A stretch of DNA of 24,935 bases, from the NCBI GenBank assembly GCA_050258735.1, contig JBLMZJ010000134.1, positions 1 through 24,935 on the forward strand, read 5' to 3'. This document shows, in pieces, positions 1-6,957 of the stretch. The stretch is from Syntrophomonas_A sp050258735. GTDB lineage: Bacteria; Bacillota; Syntrophomonadia; Syntrophomonadales; Syntrophomonadaceae. How positions within the stretch are numbered: position 1 is the first letter of the stretch; each line of letters begins with the position of its first letter. Made by a program: the position numbers and the translations under genes. The notes under the pieces were generated by a model. It searched no databases and was not told where the DNA came from. It was given only the letters and a program-made list of their open reading frames with translations.

Positions 1-1
1 A

Positions 2-78
2 TGGCGTCCCCGGAGGGATTCGAACCCCCGACCCACGGCTTAGAAGGCCGTTGCTCTGTCCTGCTGAGCTACAGGGAC
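2..78 (-). tRNA. tRNA-Arg (anticodon TCT)
   Basis: Read on the minus strand this folds as a standard cloverleaf. A seven-pair acceptor stem (GTCCCTG with CGGGGAC, one T-G wobble), a GCTC/GAGC D stem, the anticodon loop CTTCTAA on an ACGGC/GCCGT stem, and the T loop TTCGAAT are all visible. The anticodon TCT reads AGA/AGG arginine codons. The 3' CCA is encoded (positions 2-4). It lies 11 bases downstream of tRNA-Gly and is probably cotranscribed with it. Confidence 0.96.
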
Positions 79-89
79 AAATATTAAAT

Positions 90-163
90 TGGAGCGGGTG
101 AAGGGGATCGAACCCTCGCAACCAGCTTGGAAGGCTGGGGCTCTACCATTGAGCTACACCCGC
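90..163 (-). tRNA. tRNA-Gly (anticodon TCC)
   Basis: The minus strand gives a full cloverleaf: acceptor stem GCGGGTG with CACCCGC, anticodon stem CCAGC/GCTGG around loop CTTCCAA, and T loop TTCGATC. The anticodon TCC reads GGA/GGG glycine codons. CCA is encoded at 90-92. It is the first gene of a short tRNA transcript that continues into tRNA-Arg(TCT). Confidence 0.96.
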
Positions 164-175
164 CCAGCAAAAAAC

Positions 176-205
176 ATTATACATCATATATGATACGCTT
201 TTCAA
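176..205 (-). promoter_or_regulatory. Sigma-A promoter of the tRNA-Gly/tRNA-Arg transcript
   Basis: On the minus strand TTGAAA (200-205) and a perfect TATAAT (176-181) are separated by 18 bases. The -10 box ends 12 bases before the tRNA-Gly 5' end. The spacer contains the perfect 12-base palindrome ATCATATATGAT (183-194), which may be chance in AT-rich spacer DNA. Confidence 0.7.
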
Positions 206-357
206 GGCACAAATACACTTTTGTTGCAGTTGGGCGCCCGGCAGTTCACATTAAATCTGCTGGTCAAGTTTTTATCTTTTGAAGACAGGCTTCCGACTGA
301 ATTCACCATAAGCAGTAATTGCAAATAGAACCAATTTTGATTACACTATTTATGTAG

Positions 358-482
358 TGCCTGAGGGGGAAGTAAGTCCGCTCCAGGCTAGCTCTTGAGT
401 ACTAACATCAACCAGGACCATAGGTAGTTATGGTCCCCCTTCAAAGTGAAAGATCAAATCTTCTGTAACCCTTGCTCAGGCA
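358..482 (+). other. Gene-free stretch with nested, mutually exclusive inverted repeats; possible structured leader
   Basis: About 375 bases (165-541) separate the tRNA genes from the DHH phosphoesterase start and contain no convincing gene. Three complementary pairs are visible: TGCCTGAG (358-365) with CTCAGGCA (475-482); AGGGGGA (364-370) with TCCCCCT (434-440); and GGACCAT (415-421) with ATGGTCC (430-436). The second pair overlaps both others, so the RNA could switch between folds. No T-box or known riboswitch signature was recognised. Chance pairing remains possible. Confidence 0.3.
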
Positions 483-541
483 GGGTCTCTCTGGTTACTG
501 GAATTAGCTTAAAGTTCAAATTAGAAAGGAGATATGGACTC

Positions 542-1456
542 ATGAGATTGCTTACTCGCTCCGATTTCGACGGCCTGGTTTGTGGTGTTTTGTTAAAGGA
601 GGCAGGTATCATTGATTCCTGGCAGTTTGTTCACCCCAAGGATATGCAGGATGGAATAGTCGAGGTGACCGAAAATGATGTTCTGGCCAATGTTCCGTAT
701 GTTCCAGGATGTGGGCTGTGGTTCGATCACCACGCCAGCGAGCAGGAACGCTTGGATCTGAAGGGAAAATATCAGGGTGACAGCAGGCCAGCTCCCAGCG
801 CTGCCCGGGTCATCTACGATTATTATGGCGGAAAGGCCAAGTTCGGACGTTTTGAGGATATGATGACCGCGGTGGATAAAACTGACTCAGGGAGGCTGAC
901 AGTTGAGGAGATCAGCAACCCCCAGGGCTGGATCATGCTTGGTTATATTATGGACCCTCGCACCGGTCTGGGGCGGTTTCAGGATTATCGGATCAGTAAT
1001 TACAGCTTGATGGAGAAGCTCATCGACTACTGCCGGGAGAAGTCTATAGCAGAGATCATGCAGCTCTCCGATGTTCAGGAACGCGTCAAACGTTATAACG
1101 AACAAAATCAGGCTTTTCAAGAGATGATAAAGAAATATACCCGGGTGGAGGGTAATGTTATAATCACAGATTTGCGCGGAGCGGAGACCATATATACCGG
1201 CAATCGATTTTTGATCTATTCGATGTATCCCGATCAGAATATATCTCTTTGGGTGATCGACGGCCGGAATAAACAGAATTGTGTAATCTCGCTGGGACAC
1301 AGCATCATAAACCGGACCTCTAACACTAATGTAGGCTCCCTGATGCTAAAGTATGGAGGGGGCGGTCATGCCATGGTAGGTACCTGCCAGGTGCCCTATG
1401 CCGAGGCTGACAAGGTCCTGGCAGAGATCATCTCCAAACTCAAATCCGACGGCTAG
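542..1456 (+). CDS. DHH-family phosphoesterase (exopolyphosphatase-like)
   Basis: This 304-residue protein resembles the DHH/DHHA1 phosphoesterase superfamily, Mn-dependent hydrolases that include RecJ, PPX1-type exopolyphosphatase and nano-RNases. An N-terminal aspartate motif (RSDFDG, residues 7-12), the signature FDHH near residue 60 and a C-terminal glycine-rich GGGGHAMVG motif typical of DHHA1 are visible. The substrate cannot be told from sequence; oligonucleotides, cyclic dinucleotides or polyphosphate are all possible. The frame is open upstream to a GTG at 446, but ATG 542 has an excellent AAAGGAGAT ribosome binding site (about 526-532) and begins right at the domain, so it is preferred. 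No signal peptide or membrane segment is seen, so it should be cytoplasmic. It is monocistronic, with a strong terminator after it. Confidence 0.85.
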   Translation: MRLLTRSDFDGLVCGVLLKEAGIIDSWQFVHPKDMQDGIVEVTENDVLANVPYVPGCGLWFDHHASEQERLDLKGKYQGDSRPAPSAARVIYDYYGGKAKFGRFEDMMTAVDKTDSGRLTVEEISNPQGWIMLGYIMDPRTGLGRFQDYRISNYSLMEKLIDYCREKSIAEIMQLSDVQERVKRYNEQNQAFQEMIKKYTRVEGNVIITDLRGAETIYTGNRFLIYSMYPDQNISLWVIDGRNKQNCVISLGHSIINRTSNTNVGSLMLKYGGGGHAMVGTCQVPYAEADKVLAEIISKLKSDG

Positions 1457-1527
1457 CGTATAAACCGGCCATAAAAGATACTTCTTCGGAATAGAATGAT
1501 CGGACCGCTGACTTCTTAGTTAAGCTG

Positions 1528-1554
1528 AAGGTGCTGTTTAAACAGCACCTTTTT
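1528..1554 (+). terminator. Rho-independent terminator of the DHH phosphoesterase gene
   Basis: A perfect 24-base palindrome (arms 1528-1539 and 1540-1551, core GGTGCTG/CAGCACC) is followed by T residues through 1554. It lies between convergent genes. On the minus strand the bases after the stem are not T-rich, so it works best for the plus strand. Confidence 0.85.
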
Positions 1555-1555
1555 G

Positions 1556-2647
1556 TTACAGCCAATCTTTGCGATACATAAACCAGAGCATTACTGCCAC
1601 GATGACCAGCATTACCGTCCAGCAGGCCGGGTACCCATAGGCCCAATTCAGTTCTGGCATGTTCCAGGGCCCGGCTTCGGTATTGAAATTCATGCCATAC
1701 ACTCCCACGATGAAGGTCAAGGGTATGAAGATCGTCGCAACTATGGTAAGGGTTTTCATTACCGAATTCATCTGATTGCTTACGCTTGAGAGATAGACAT
1801 CCAGTAAACTGGTAGCTATTCCCCGGTAGGTTTCGATCATATTGATGATTTGTATCAGATGATCATTGATATCTCTGAGGTGAAAGTGGGTTTCACTGCT
1901 CATATTGCCCGGAGCATCCTGATAAGCGCTTTCCAGCATTTCGCGTGTATCCCAGGCAATATGCCCCAGCATAAAGAATTCACGATTGAGCTGATGTATC
2001 TCTACAGCCAGACTGCGATTGGGACGATCGGTTATAGCGTCTTCAATCAGGTCGATCCGGGAACTCAATTTTTCTACCACCGGGAAGAACTGGTCTACCA
2101 GGAGATCACAAATACTGTAAGCCAGGTAATCACTGCCGCTTTGCCGAATGGTACCAACGGAGTGGCGCAGACGTTCACGGAGCGGATCGAGCAGCTTCGA
2201 TCCATTTTCCTCCAGGGTTATTACTGTATTGTCTTTGATAAAAATACTGACCTGATGGGCCGAAGGATTATCCTGATACAGCAGGGCATAGATAACTATA
2301 AATAAATAGTCCTTGTAGTCCTCTATCTTTGATCGCTGTGCTCCACTAAGTACATCCTCCAGGGCCAGATCATGAAAACCATAATGCTCTCCCAGTGCCG
2401 CTAAGAGGTCACATCCCGGTACGCCTTCTATGTCGATCCAGGTGATCTCGTTGCTCGTTTCTTCCATCCAGGCCTCTTCGATGCTTTTAAGGTTCTTTTC
2501 GGTCAATTCCGCGGCAGTATATCTGATCGCTGCCATCCGGGGGGGCGCCGGAGAAGCCGATGCCCTGGATTCTAGATGGCCCGGCGGAGTCCCTGGCGCC
2601 GAATACCTGCCGGGGTATAGAAAACTTACTCTTTCCTTGTGCAGCAT
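1556..2647 (-). CDS. corA: CorA-family magnesium/cobalt transporter
   Basis: The 363-residue product matches CorA, the pentameric inner-membrane channel for Mg2+ (also Co2+ and Ni2+). It has a long acidic cytoplasmic N-terminal domain with an N-terminal PGTPPGHL segment like that before the first strand of bacterial CorA proteins. A long coiled helix leads to two C-terminal membrane helices (about 300-318 and 336-356). The signature YGMNF lies between them, with GMN at 318-320. A basic tail (YRKDWL) closes the protein. ATG 2647 is preceded by GGGAGG with 7-base spacing. It starts 63 bases after the upstream CoA-disulfide reductase gene on the same strand, so the two are probably cotranscribed. 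Family assignment is firm; ion preference is not. Confidence 0.95.
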   Translation of the reverse strand: MLHKERVSFLYPGRYSAPGTPPGHLESRASASPAPPRMAAIRYTAAELTEKNLKSIEEAWMEETSNEITWIDIEGVPGCDLLAALGEHYGFHDLALEDVLSGAQRSKIEDYKDYLFIVIYALLYQDNPSAHQVSIFIKDNTVITLEENGSKLLDPLRERLRHSVGTIRQSGSDYLAYSICDLLVDQFFPVVEKLSSRIDLIEDAITDRPNRSLAVEIHQLNREFFMLGHIAWDTREMLESAYQDAPGNMSSETHFHLRDINDHLIQIINMIETYRGIATSLLDVYLSSVSNQMNSVMKTLTIVATIFIPLTFIVGVYGMNFNTEAGPWNMPELNWAYGYPACWTVMLVIVAVMLWFMYRKDWL

Positions 2648-2710
2648 CTTTTAACCTCCCAAATGAGTTGGGTGAAGGCACGGGAAAATGATGTCCCCGT
2701 ACTTCCTTTT

Positions 2711-4372
2711 CTATTTACTGTTTTGCTCAGCTTGCCAGGGCTGATAGAGGAGATAGCCTCCGCTGATATTTTTAACATCGAAGCCATGTTGTTTGAGTAT
2801 ACGGCTGGCGATGTAGCTGCGCTGGCCCACCCGACAATAAACCATCAATTCACGGCCGCGGGGGATCTTCTCCAGATCGCCACGGATATTATCGACCGGA
2901 ATATTGATCGCACCCGGTACCATCCCGGCTGCTGTTTCTGCTGGCGTCCTAACATCGATCAAAACCGAACCCCGGGCCATGCGGTCTGCTACCTGCCACC
3001 AGTAGACGACATCGACGTTTCCGTCAAGGATATTGCCGGCTACATATGCCGCCATATTCACTGGATCTTTGGCTGAAGAGAACGGCGGAGCATAGGCGAG
3101 TTCCAGCTCTTGAAGATCATCGATGGTTAGTCCGGCACGCATGGCGGTGGCCAGTACATCGATACGTTTATCTACTCCATCAAAACCAACGATCTGAGCT
3201 CCCAGTAAATGACCATCCTCAGGGGTGAATATCAATTTCATAGTCATCATGGAAGCACCGGGATAATAGGTGGCGTGCGAAGCCGGGTGCAGGTGGCAGC
3301 ATTTATGAGGCTGGCCGCTTCGCTGCAGGTCTTTTTCATTTGCTCCGGTGGCGGCAGCTACCATATCCATGACCTTAACGATAGAGGTACCCTGTACGCC
3401 TGGATAGGAGCGGGAAACACCGGCAATATTTCCGGCAACCAGCCAGCCCTGACGGTTAGCGGGACTGGCCATGGGAAAATGCCTGGCTTCGCCGGTAAAG
3501 AAATTGGCTGATTCGATAACATCACCAGCAGCATATATATGGGGATCTGAGGTCTGCAGGAATTCATTGACCACCACTCCGCCGGTGGCTCCGATATCCA
3601 GGCCGGCATTGCGCGCCAGAGTGTTTTCAGGTCTTACCCCCAGGCCCATCACGACAACATCAGCGGGAACGGCCTGGCCGTCCTCAAGGACAATCGATGA
3701 TACTTCAGTATTGCCTTCCATGGTTGAGGCTTTAGCATTAAGGATCAGATCGATACCTTGGTGACGCAGGTACTGCTGAAGGATAGCCGCCATTTCCGGG
3801 TCCAGCATCCTCATCACTTGCGGGCCGCTTTCCACCAGGCTGACCTTGAGGCCGGCGGAGTGGAGCATCTCCAGCATTTCCAGTCCTATAAAACCGGCGC
3901 CCAATACCGTGCCACGGCGGGGATGCCTGGTCATGATGAAGTTCTTTATCTGGTCAGTGTCAGGTATATTGCGGAGCTTGAAGACATTGGGACGGTCGCT
4001 CCCGGCGATGCCAGGATCGGTCGTAGCCGCCCCCGGAGCCAGTACCAGGTAGTCGTAGTTCTCCCGGTAACTGTCCCCCGAGGAGAGATCAGCCACCTCG
4101 ATATATTTATCTCTTGGGAAAATGGCAGTAACTTCGTTTTTGATCCTGACATCGATATTAAACCGGCTGCGCAGGGATTCGGGAGAATTGAGCAGCAGGT
4201 TCTGCCGGCGGGTGATCACTCCACCGATATAATAAGGCAAACCACAATTGGCAAAAGAGATGTATTCGCCTCGCTCCAGGACAATGATTTCTGCTTGTTC
4301 ATCCAGTCTGCGCAGGCGGGCAGCACAGCTGGCCCCCGCAGCAACTCCGCCGATGATGACGACCTTTTTCAT
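2711..4372 (-). CDS. CoA-disulfide reductase with C-terminal rhodanese domain
   Basis: This 553-residue protein is a pyridine nucleotide-disulfide oxidoreductase fused to a rhodanese domain (CoADR-RHD type). The N-terminal FAD-binding motif VVIIGGVAAGASCAARL, the single redox cysteine in FANCGLPYYIGG (Cys43), a second NAD(P)H-binding region near 155-185 (GAGFIGLE), the FAD motif IYAAGD and the dimer-interface motif YAPPFSSAKDPVN are visible. The rhodanese part (about 455-545) has IDVRTPAE and the active-site loop YCRVGQRSY with Cys513. Characterised relatives reduce CoA disulfide or CoA persulfide/polysulfide with NAD(P)H, so a role in thiol redox balance or sulfane-sulfur use is inferred. 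ATG 4372 has a GGAGG site 9 bases upstream. It is the first gene of a likely pair with corA. Confidence 0.93.
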   Translation of the reverse strand: MKKVVIIGGVAAGASCAARLRRLDEQAEIIVLERGEYISFANCGLPYYIGGVITRRQNLLLNSPESLRSRFNIDVRIKNEVTAIFPRDKYIEVADLSSGDSYRENYDYLVLAPGAATTDPGIAGSDRPNVFKLRNIPDTDQIKNFIMTRHPRRGTVLGAGFIGLEMLEMLHSAGLKVSLVESGPQVMRMLDPEMAAILQQYLRHQGIDLILNAKASTMEGNTEVSSIVLEDGQAVPADVVVMGLGVRPENTLARNAGLDIGATGGVVVNEFLQTSDPHIYAAGDVIESANFFTGEARHFPMASPANRQGWLVAGNIAGVSRSYPGVQGTSIVKVMDMVAAATGANEKDLQRSGQPHKCCHLHPASHATYYPGASMMTMKLIFTPEDGHLLGAQIVGFDGVDKRIDVLATAMRAGLTIDDLQELELAYAPPFSSAKDPVNMAAYVAGNILDGNVDVVYWWQVADRMARGSVLIDVRTPAETAAGMVPGAINIPVDNIRGDLEKIPRGRELMVYCRVGQRSYIASRILKQHGFDVKNISGGYLLYQPWQAEQNSK

Positions 4373-4414
4373 GATTGTCCACCTCCACCAGTAGCATTCC
4401 CGTTATATCCATAG

Positions 4415-4443
4415 AAAAATAGAACCGTAGTCTGGCTACGGTT
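4415..4443 (-). terminator. Possible minus-strand terminator or attenuator upstream of the CoA-disulfide reductase gene
   Basis: AACCGTAG (4423-4430) and CTACGGTT (4436-4443) form an 8-pair stem with a 5-base loop. On the minus strand it is followed by CTATTTTT. It could stop transcription from the degenerate region above, or sit in the leader of the reductase gene 43 bases downstream. Confidence 0.4.
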
Positions 4444-4484
4444 TACCTGGTTTTATTTTTACACTTCAGAACGAAAAACGCTAT

Positions 4485-4518
4485 AAAAAAGTAGGGGCGG
4501 ACTCCATATCCGCCCCTA
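4485..4518 (-). terminator. Palindromic repeat copy acting as a minus-strand terminator
   Basis: TAGGGGCGGA (4492-4501) pairs perfectly with TCCGCCCCTA (4509-4518) around a 7-base loop. On the minus strand the hairpin is followed by a T6 run (4485-4490), giving a textbook terminator shape. The core, GGGCGGATATGGA then TCCGCCC, recurs at 16901-16921, so this is a copy of a dispersed palindromic element. No intact minus-strand gene lies directly upstream, suggesting it came with or remained after mobile DNA. Confidence 0.6.
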
Positions 4519-4520
4519 TG

Positions 4521-4750
4521 ATATCGTCATTAGTCAAATTCTATGCTTGGTGCACTAGCCCTTCCGAGAATCCGAGAAAGTGACACCTCGGAACCGCGAA
4601 GCGGCCGGGCCTAGGGCCGTTTAATACCACTAGTTTTAGGTAGGGGCTCTGAGGCGCTAAGTGACGAGCGAAGCGAGCTAGGCGGTAAAAACACCAAATC
4701 GCCATAAACTTTCTTTTTGTATATAAGAGTTCATTAAAAGTAAAGTAAAA
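4521..4750. other. Degenerate GC-rich hairpin region without a supported gene
   Basis: No believable coding sequence was seen here. The stretch carries GC-rich self-complementary tracts, including CCGCGAAGCGG (4594-4604) and GAGCGAAGCGAGC (4666-4678), and a palindrome-like CGGCCGGGCCTAGGGCCG. A similar CAGCGAAGCGGGC occurs at 5008-5020, just beyond the orfA fragment. The setting, between a palindromic repeat and an insertion-sequence fragment, points to rearranged mobile DNA. Confidence 0.35.
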
Positions 4751-4754
4751 AGAT

Positions 4755-4925
4755 CCCCAAGATTGCATTCTCCTCCCGTAGATCGGCGAGCTCCTTACGG
4801 AGCTTATGGAGTTCTTCGCCTTCGGGTTTGAGATGGCCGCTGCCGGGAAAGGCATTAATACCACGTTCTCTGTACTCTCGAACCCAATCAACAACGACCA
4901 TGATCCCGGAATCAGGTACCCGGTT
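4755..4925 (-). pseudogene. Fragment of an IS3-family transposase orfA
   Basis: On the minus strand a roughly 55-residue stretch, with VVDWVREYRERG followed by a glycine/proline segment and EELHKLRKELADLREENAIL, matches the end of the helix-turn-helix and the leucine-zipper part of IS3-family OrfA proteins. After ENAIL the similarity stops abruptly (GIFLLYF, then a stop at 4734-4736), and no OrfB with a DDE catalytic core follows. Upstream the frame stays open towards 5069 but the translation is not recognisable. No terminal inverted repeats were found. It is a dead, truncated remnant. The boundaries given are only those of the recognisable part. Confidence 0.7.
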
Positions 4926-5110
4926 CCCGTAGCCCTGCTGGCAGGAACCAGGTCCAGACCCCAGGAGAACCGGGCGTGCCCCCAGACCTAGGCAGGCGAT
5001 TGGAGACAGCGAAGCGGGCCCCAGGGGTATTAACCCTTCGGATCTACTTCTGACTGACGGGTTATACAAGGTGGCGGATCGGTGATGTTTGCACGCTGCC
5101 TTTCTGCTTT

Positions 5111-5139
5111 TTTAGACTTTATTAAAATGTTAATATAAA
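5111..5139 (+). promoter_or_regulatory. Promoter of the MNT-HEPN module
   Basis: TTTAGA (5111-5116) and TATAAA (5134-5139) are separated by 17 bases and lie about 50 bases before the TTG start at 5189. The surrounding DNA is strongly AT-rich. An 8-base inverted repeat, TGGCGGAT (5072-5079) and ATCCGCCA (5165-5172), flanks the promoter and could be an operator or chance. Confidence 0.5.
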
Positions 5140-5188
5140 AGTGAATATACAATGTGATAAACCCATCCGCCAGTAAGGAGGAATCAAT

Positions 5189-5554
5189 TTGAATACAACG
5201 ACTAATGATTTATCCAATTCAAGAATGATGGTTGTGTCTAATGAATTTAATCGGATTATTGAGGTATTGATAAAAGAATACCAGCCGGATAAAGTGGTAC
5301 TGTTCGGCTCTCTTGCCGCTGGTCAGGTTACCGAGTGGAGCGATATAGATTTATTGGTAGTGAAGGATACTACTAAATCCTTTTATGAACGCCTTGAAGA
5401 AGTTATAGAAATCACCCAACCGATGATAGGCGCCGATATCATTGTTTATACTCCGGAAGAAATCAAACAGATGGAGGAGAGTAGCCTTTTTTTGGTTGAA
5501 GAAGTGCTGAAGAAAGGGCGGATAGTGTACGATGCATCAAAACCAATGGTTTGA
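5189..5554 (+). CDS. MNT-type nucleotidyltransferase, probable antitoxin partner of HEPN
   Basis: A 121-residue minimal nucleotidyltransferase. The catalytic signature of the polymerase-beta fold, FGS, then nine residues, then DID (LFGSLAAGQVTEWSDIDLLVV, about residues 39-59, written here only to its motif), is intact, and a third acidic residue lies in ADIIVY near 89. In related MntA-HepT systems the MNT protein neutralises its partner by attaching AMP groups; that role here is inferred. Translation starts at TTG 5189, seven bases after AAGGAGG (5175-5181); the first in-frame ATG would lose the N-terminal dozen residues and lacks such a site. It overlaps the HEPN gene by 23 bases, indicating translational coupling. 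The gene is visibly more AT-rich than its neighbours, consistent with transfer. Confidence 0.88.
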   Translation: MNTTTNDLSNSRMMVVSNEFNRIIEVLIKEYQPDKVVLFGSLAAGQVTEWSDIDLLVVKDTTKSFYERLEEVIEITQPMIGADIIVYTPEEIKQMEESSLFLVEEVLKKGRIVYDASKPMV

Positions 5555-5936
5555 GCTGGCCTATGATGATATAGATTCAGCTAAGATAATGCTAAGAGAA
5601 GGCAAACATAATATCGTATGTTACTTTTCCCATCAAGCAGCGGAAAAAGGGCTAAAAGGAGTTTTGGAGTTCAACGGTGTAAATCCTCCGCGGACGCATA
5701 ACCTAATTGACCTGGTTAACCTGTGCAATAATATAGACGATCTTTTTAAAGGTGTTTTATCACAAGCTAGGTTATTAAACCAGTTTTATATACCTACAAG
5801 ATACCCTGTGGCTCCACCTGGTTCACTTCCGACTGGAGCCCCTAATAAGGATGTAGCGCAAAAAGCCTTAAGTCATGCTGAAACAATCCTTTATCTATGC
5901 AATAGCCGTTGCGCCCCAAATAATCCTCGAAGCTGA
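5532..5936 (+). CDS. HEPN-domain protein, probable toxin partner of MNT
   Basis: A 134-residue all-helical protein of the HEPN family (HI0074-like). Its features are an N-terminal amphipathic helix (WFELAYDDIDSAKIML), the conserved FSHQAAEKGLKGVL helix, a PPRTHNL segment and a C-terminal FYIPTRYP motif typical of this group. Many HEPN toxins are RNases that use an R-x4-6-H motif, often R-x4-H-x-Y; I do not find that spacing here (the closest is R-x3-H at residues 22-26), so ribonuclease activity is uncertain. The start ATG 5532 lies within the end of the MNT gene and has only a weak ribosome binding site, as expected for coupled translation. The pair may be a toxin-antitoxin module or a nucleotidyltransferase with a structural partner. 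Confidence 0.87.
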   Translation: MHQNQWFELAYDDIDSAKIMLREGKHNIVCYFSHQAAEKGLKGVLEFNGVNPPRTHNLIDLVNLCNNIDDLFKGVLSQARLLNQFYIPTRYPVAPPGSLPTGAPNKDVAQKALSHAETILYLCNSRCAPNNPRS

Positions 5937-6069
5937 TTAAAGGGATTACCACCAACCCGTATATTACCAGTTGTTCGGTTTTATCCGTGAAAGCCTTTTA
6001 TGGCTTTGACACTAATCGGTTCAAGAATTGGATATTGTTTTAGAACAAACTAGGCTTACAAATAAAAAC

Positions 6070-6108
6070 GGCCTGAATACTACACGCGTATTTCAGGCCA
6101 TATTTTTT
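6070..6108 (+). terminator. Rho-independent terminator of the MNT-HEPN module
   Basis: GGCCTGAATAC (6070-6080) pairs with GTATTTCAGGCC (6088-6099), leaving one bulged T and a 7-base loop, and is followed by ATATTTTTTT. It lies about 130 bases after the HEPN stop codon. Confidence 0.88.
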
Positions 6109-6152
6109 TGTCACCTACCAAATTTTCTCCTTACAGACCCTTACCGATATTT

Positions 6153-6213
6153 AGGGATTCTTATAGAACCATTCCCGATCTCTGCGAATTATATCCGGTT
6201 CTAGTAAATCCCT
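6153..6213. repeat. Imperfect inverted repeat between the MNT-HEPN terminator and tRNA-Pro
   Basis: An 18-base arm at 6153-6170 (begins AGGGATT, ends GAACC) is complementary, with a few mismatches and one gap, to a 17-base arm at 6197-6213 (GGTTCTAGTAAATCCCT). The loop is 26 bases. It lies just 3' of tRNA-Pro on the minus strand and lacks a T-run, so it is not a clear terminator. The rest of 5937-6239 holds the terminator above and no gene. Confidence 0.35.
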
Positions 6214-6239
6214 ATATATAGGGGATTATAAGGACTGAA

Positions 6240-6316
6240 TGGTCGGGGCGACAGGATTTGAACCTGCGACTTCTTGATCCCAAATCAAGCGCGCTACCAA
6301 GCTGCGCTACGCCCCG
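6240..6316 (-). tRNA. tRNA-Pro (anticodon TGG)
   Basis: The minus strand folds as a cloverleaf with a perfect seven-pair acceptor stem (CGGGGCG/CGCCCCG), the anticodon stem CTTGA/TCAAG around loop TTTGGGA, and T loop TTCAAAT. The anticodon TGG reads CCN proline codons. CCA is encoded at 6240-6242. Confidence 0.96.
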
Positions 6317-6324
6317 CACGCTTT

Positions 6325-6354
6325 ATAATATCATTCCCCCCGGAAGCATGTCAA
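6325..6354 (-). promoter_or_regulatory. Sigma-A promoter of tRNA-Pro
   Basis: On the minus strand a perfect TTGACA (6349-6354) and TATTAT (6325-6330) are separated by 18 bases. The -10 box ends nine bases before the tRNA 5' end. The -35 box abuts the stop codon of the L,D-transpeptidase gene, so the tRNA has its own promoter. Confidence 0.75.
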
Positions 6355-6355
6355 T

Positions 6356-6856
6356 TTATGAGATTGCGATATCCACCTTGCCGGCAGCCCGCCGAAAGGG
6401 CCTCGGGTCTGTTCTGAATGCTGGCCGGGCGAATTTGAGAGCATGGGTATAAGGTAGGGCCAGGTCGGGTCCCAGCAAGGGGACAATGGTTACCGGGGTT
6501 CCAATAGGGGTAAGGGGGTAGATCTCGATCACATCCTTATTATACATACGCACACAGCCGTGACTGACTGCCCGGCCAATCGATTTGGGATTGTTGGTGC
6601 CGTGGATCCCATAACCTCCCCAGGGGACACTCAGCCTCATCCAACGGGCGCCGAAAGGACCGCCCGGGTTCATAGCTTTTTGGACGATAGTCCAGTTGCC
6701 GATCGGGGTAGGAGTGGAGGGCTTACCCACTGCTACCGGGTAGGTCTTGGTCAGAGTATCCGAACGGAAGTGCAGCCTGCGTTTTTCCACTTCGATGATT
6801 ATTGATGGCAGGCTGCTGCTGGGGGTCGAGGAACGATGTTTTTTAGACAGTTTCAT
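6356..6856 (-). CDS. L,D-transpeptidase (YkuD family)
   Basis: A 166-residue protein consisting almost only of a YkuD catalytic domain, which forms 3-3 cross-links or attaches proteins in peptidoglycan. The fold shows as SIIIEVEKRRLHF at the start, VAVGKPSTPTPIGNW, IHGTNNP with His85, and the active-site motif SHGCVRM with His99 and Cys101. No signal peptide, membrane helix or LysM domain is seen at the N-terminus (MKLSKKHRSSTPSSS), which is odd for an enzyme whose substrate is outside the cell. A missed upstream start or non-classical export is possible. ATG 6856 has AGAGG about 8 bases upstream. It is divergent from the TPR gene with about 100 bases between. Confidence 0.92.
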   Translation of the reverse strand: MKLSKKHRSSTPSSSLPSIIIEVEKRRLHFRSDTLTKTYPVAVGKPSTPTPIGNWTIVQKAMNPGGPFGARWMRLSVPWGGYGIHGTNNPKSIGRAVSHGCVRMYNKDVIEIYPLTPIGTPVTIVPLLGPDLALPYTHALKFARPAFRTDPRPFRRAAGKVDIAIS

Positions 6857-6957
6857 AGATTAACCTCTTTTTGTTACTACCTATGCATGGATTGGGGCAA
6901 AGGTTCATTCATAATAAAAAATAAAAATTTACAGAATAAGGAAGGAGATTACGCTTC

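Noticed and set aside
446..541. N-terminal extension of the DHH phosphoesterase from GTG 446
   Set aside because: The 32 extra residues precede the family start, no ribosome binding site is present, and a strong one sits before ATG 542.
1850..2305. Long open frame opposite corA, and similar long frames opposite the CoA-disulfide reductase gene
   Set aside because: They are antisense shadows of well-supported genes with no recognisable domain or ribosome binding site.
5072..5172. 8-base inverted repeat TGGCGGAT/ATCCGCCA as a leader hairpin controlling the MNT gene
   Set aside because: The left arm lies upstream of the predicted promoter and so would not be in the transcript; it remains only a possible operator.
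4755..6316. Integrated genomic island using the tRNA-Pro 3' end as attachment site
   Set aside because: No integrase gene and no second copy of the tRNA 3' end were found between the IS remnant and the tRNA; only the AT-rich module and the debris support transfer.
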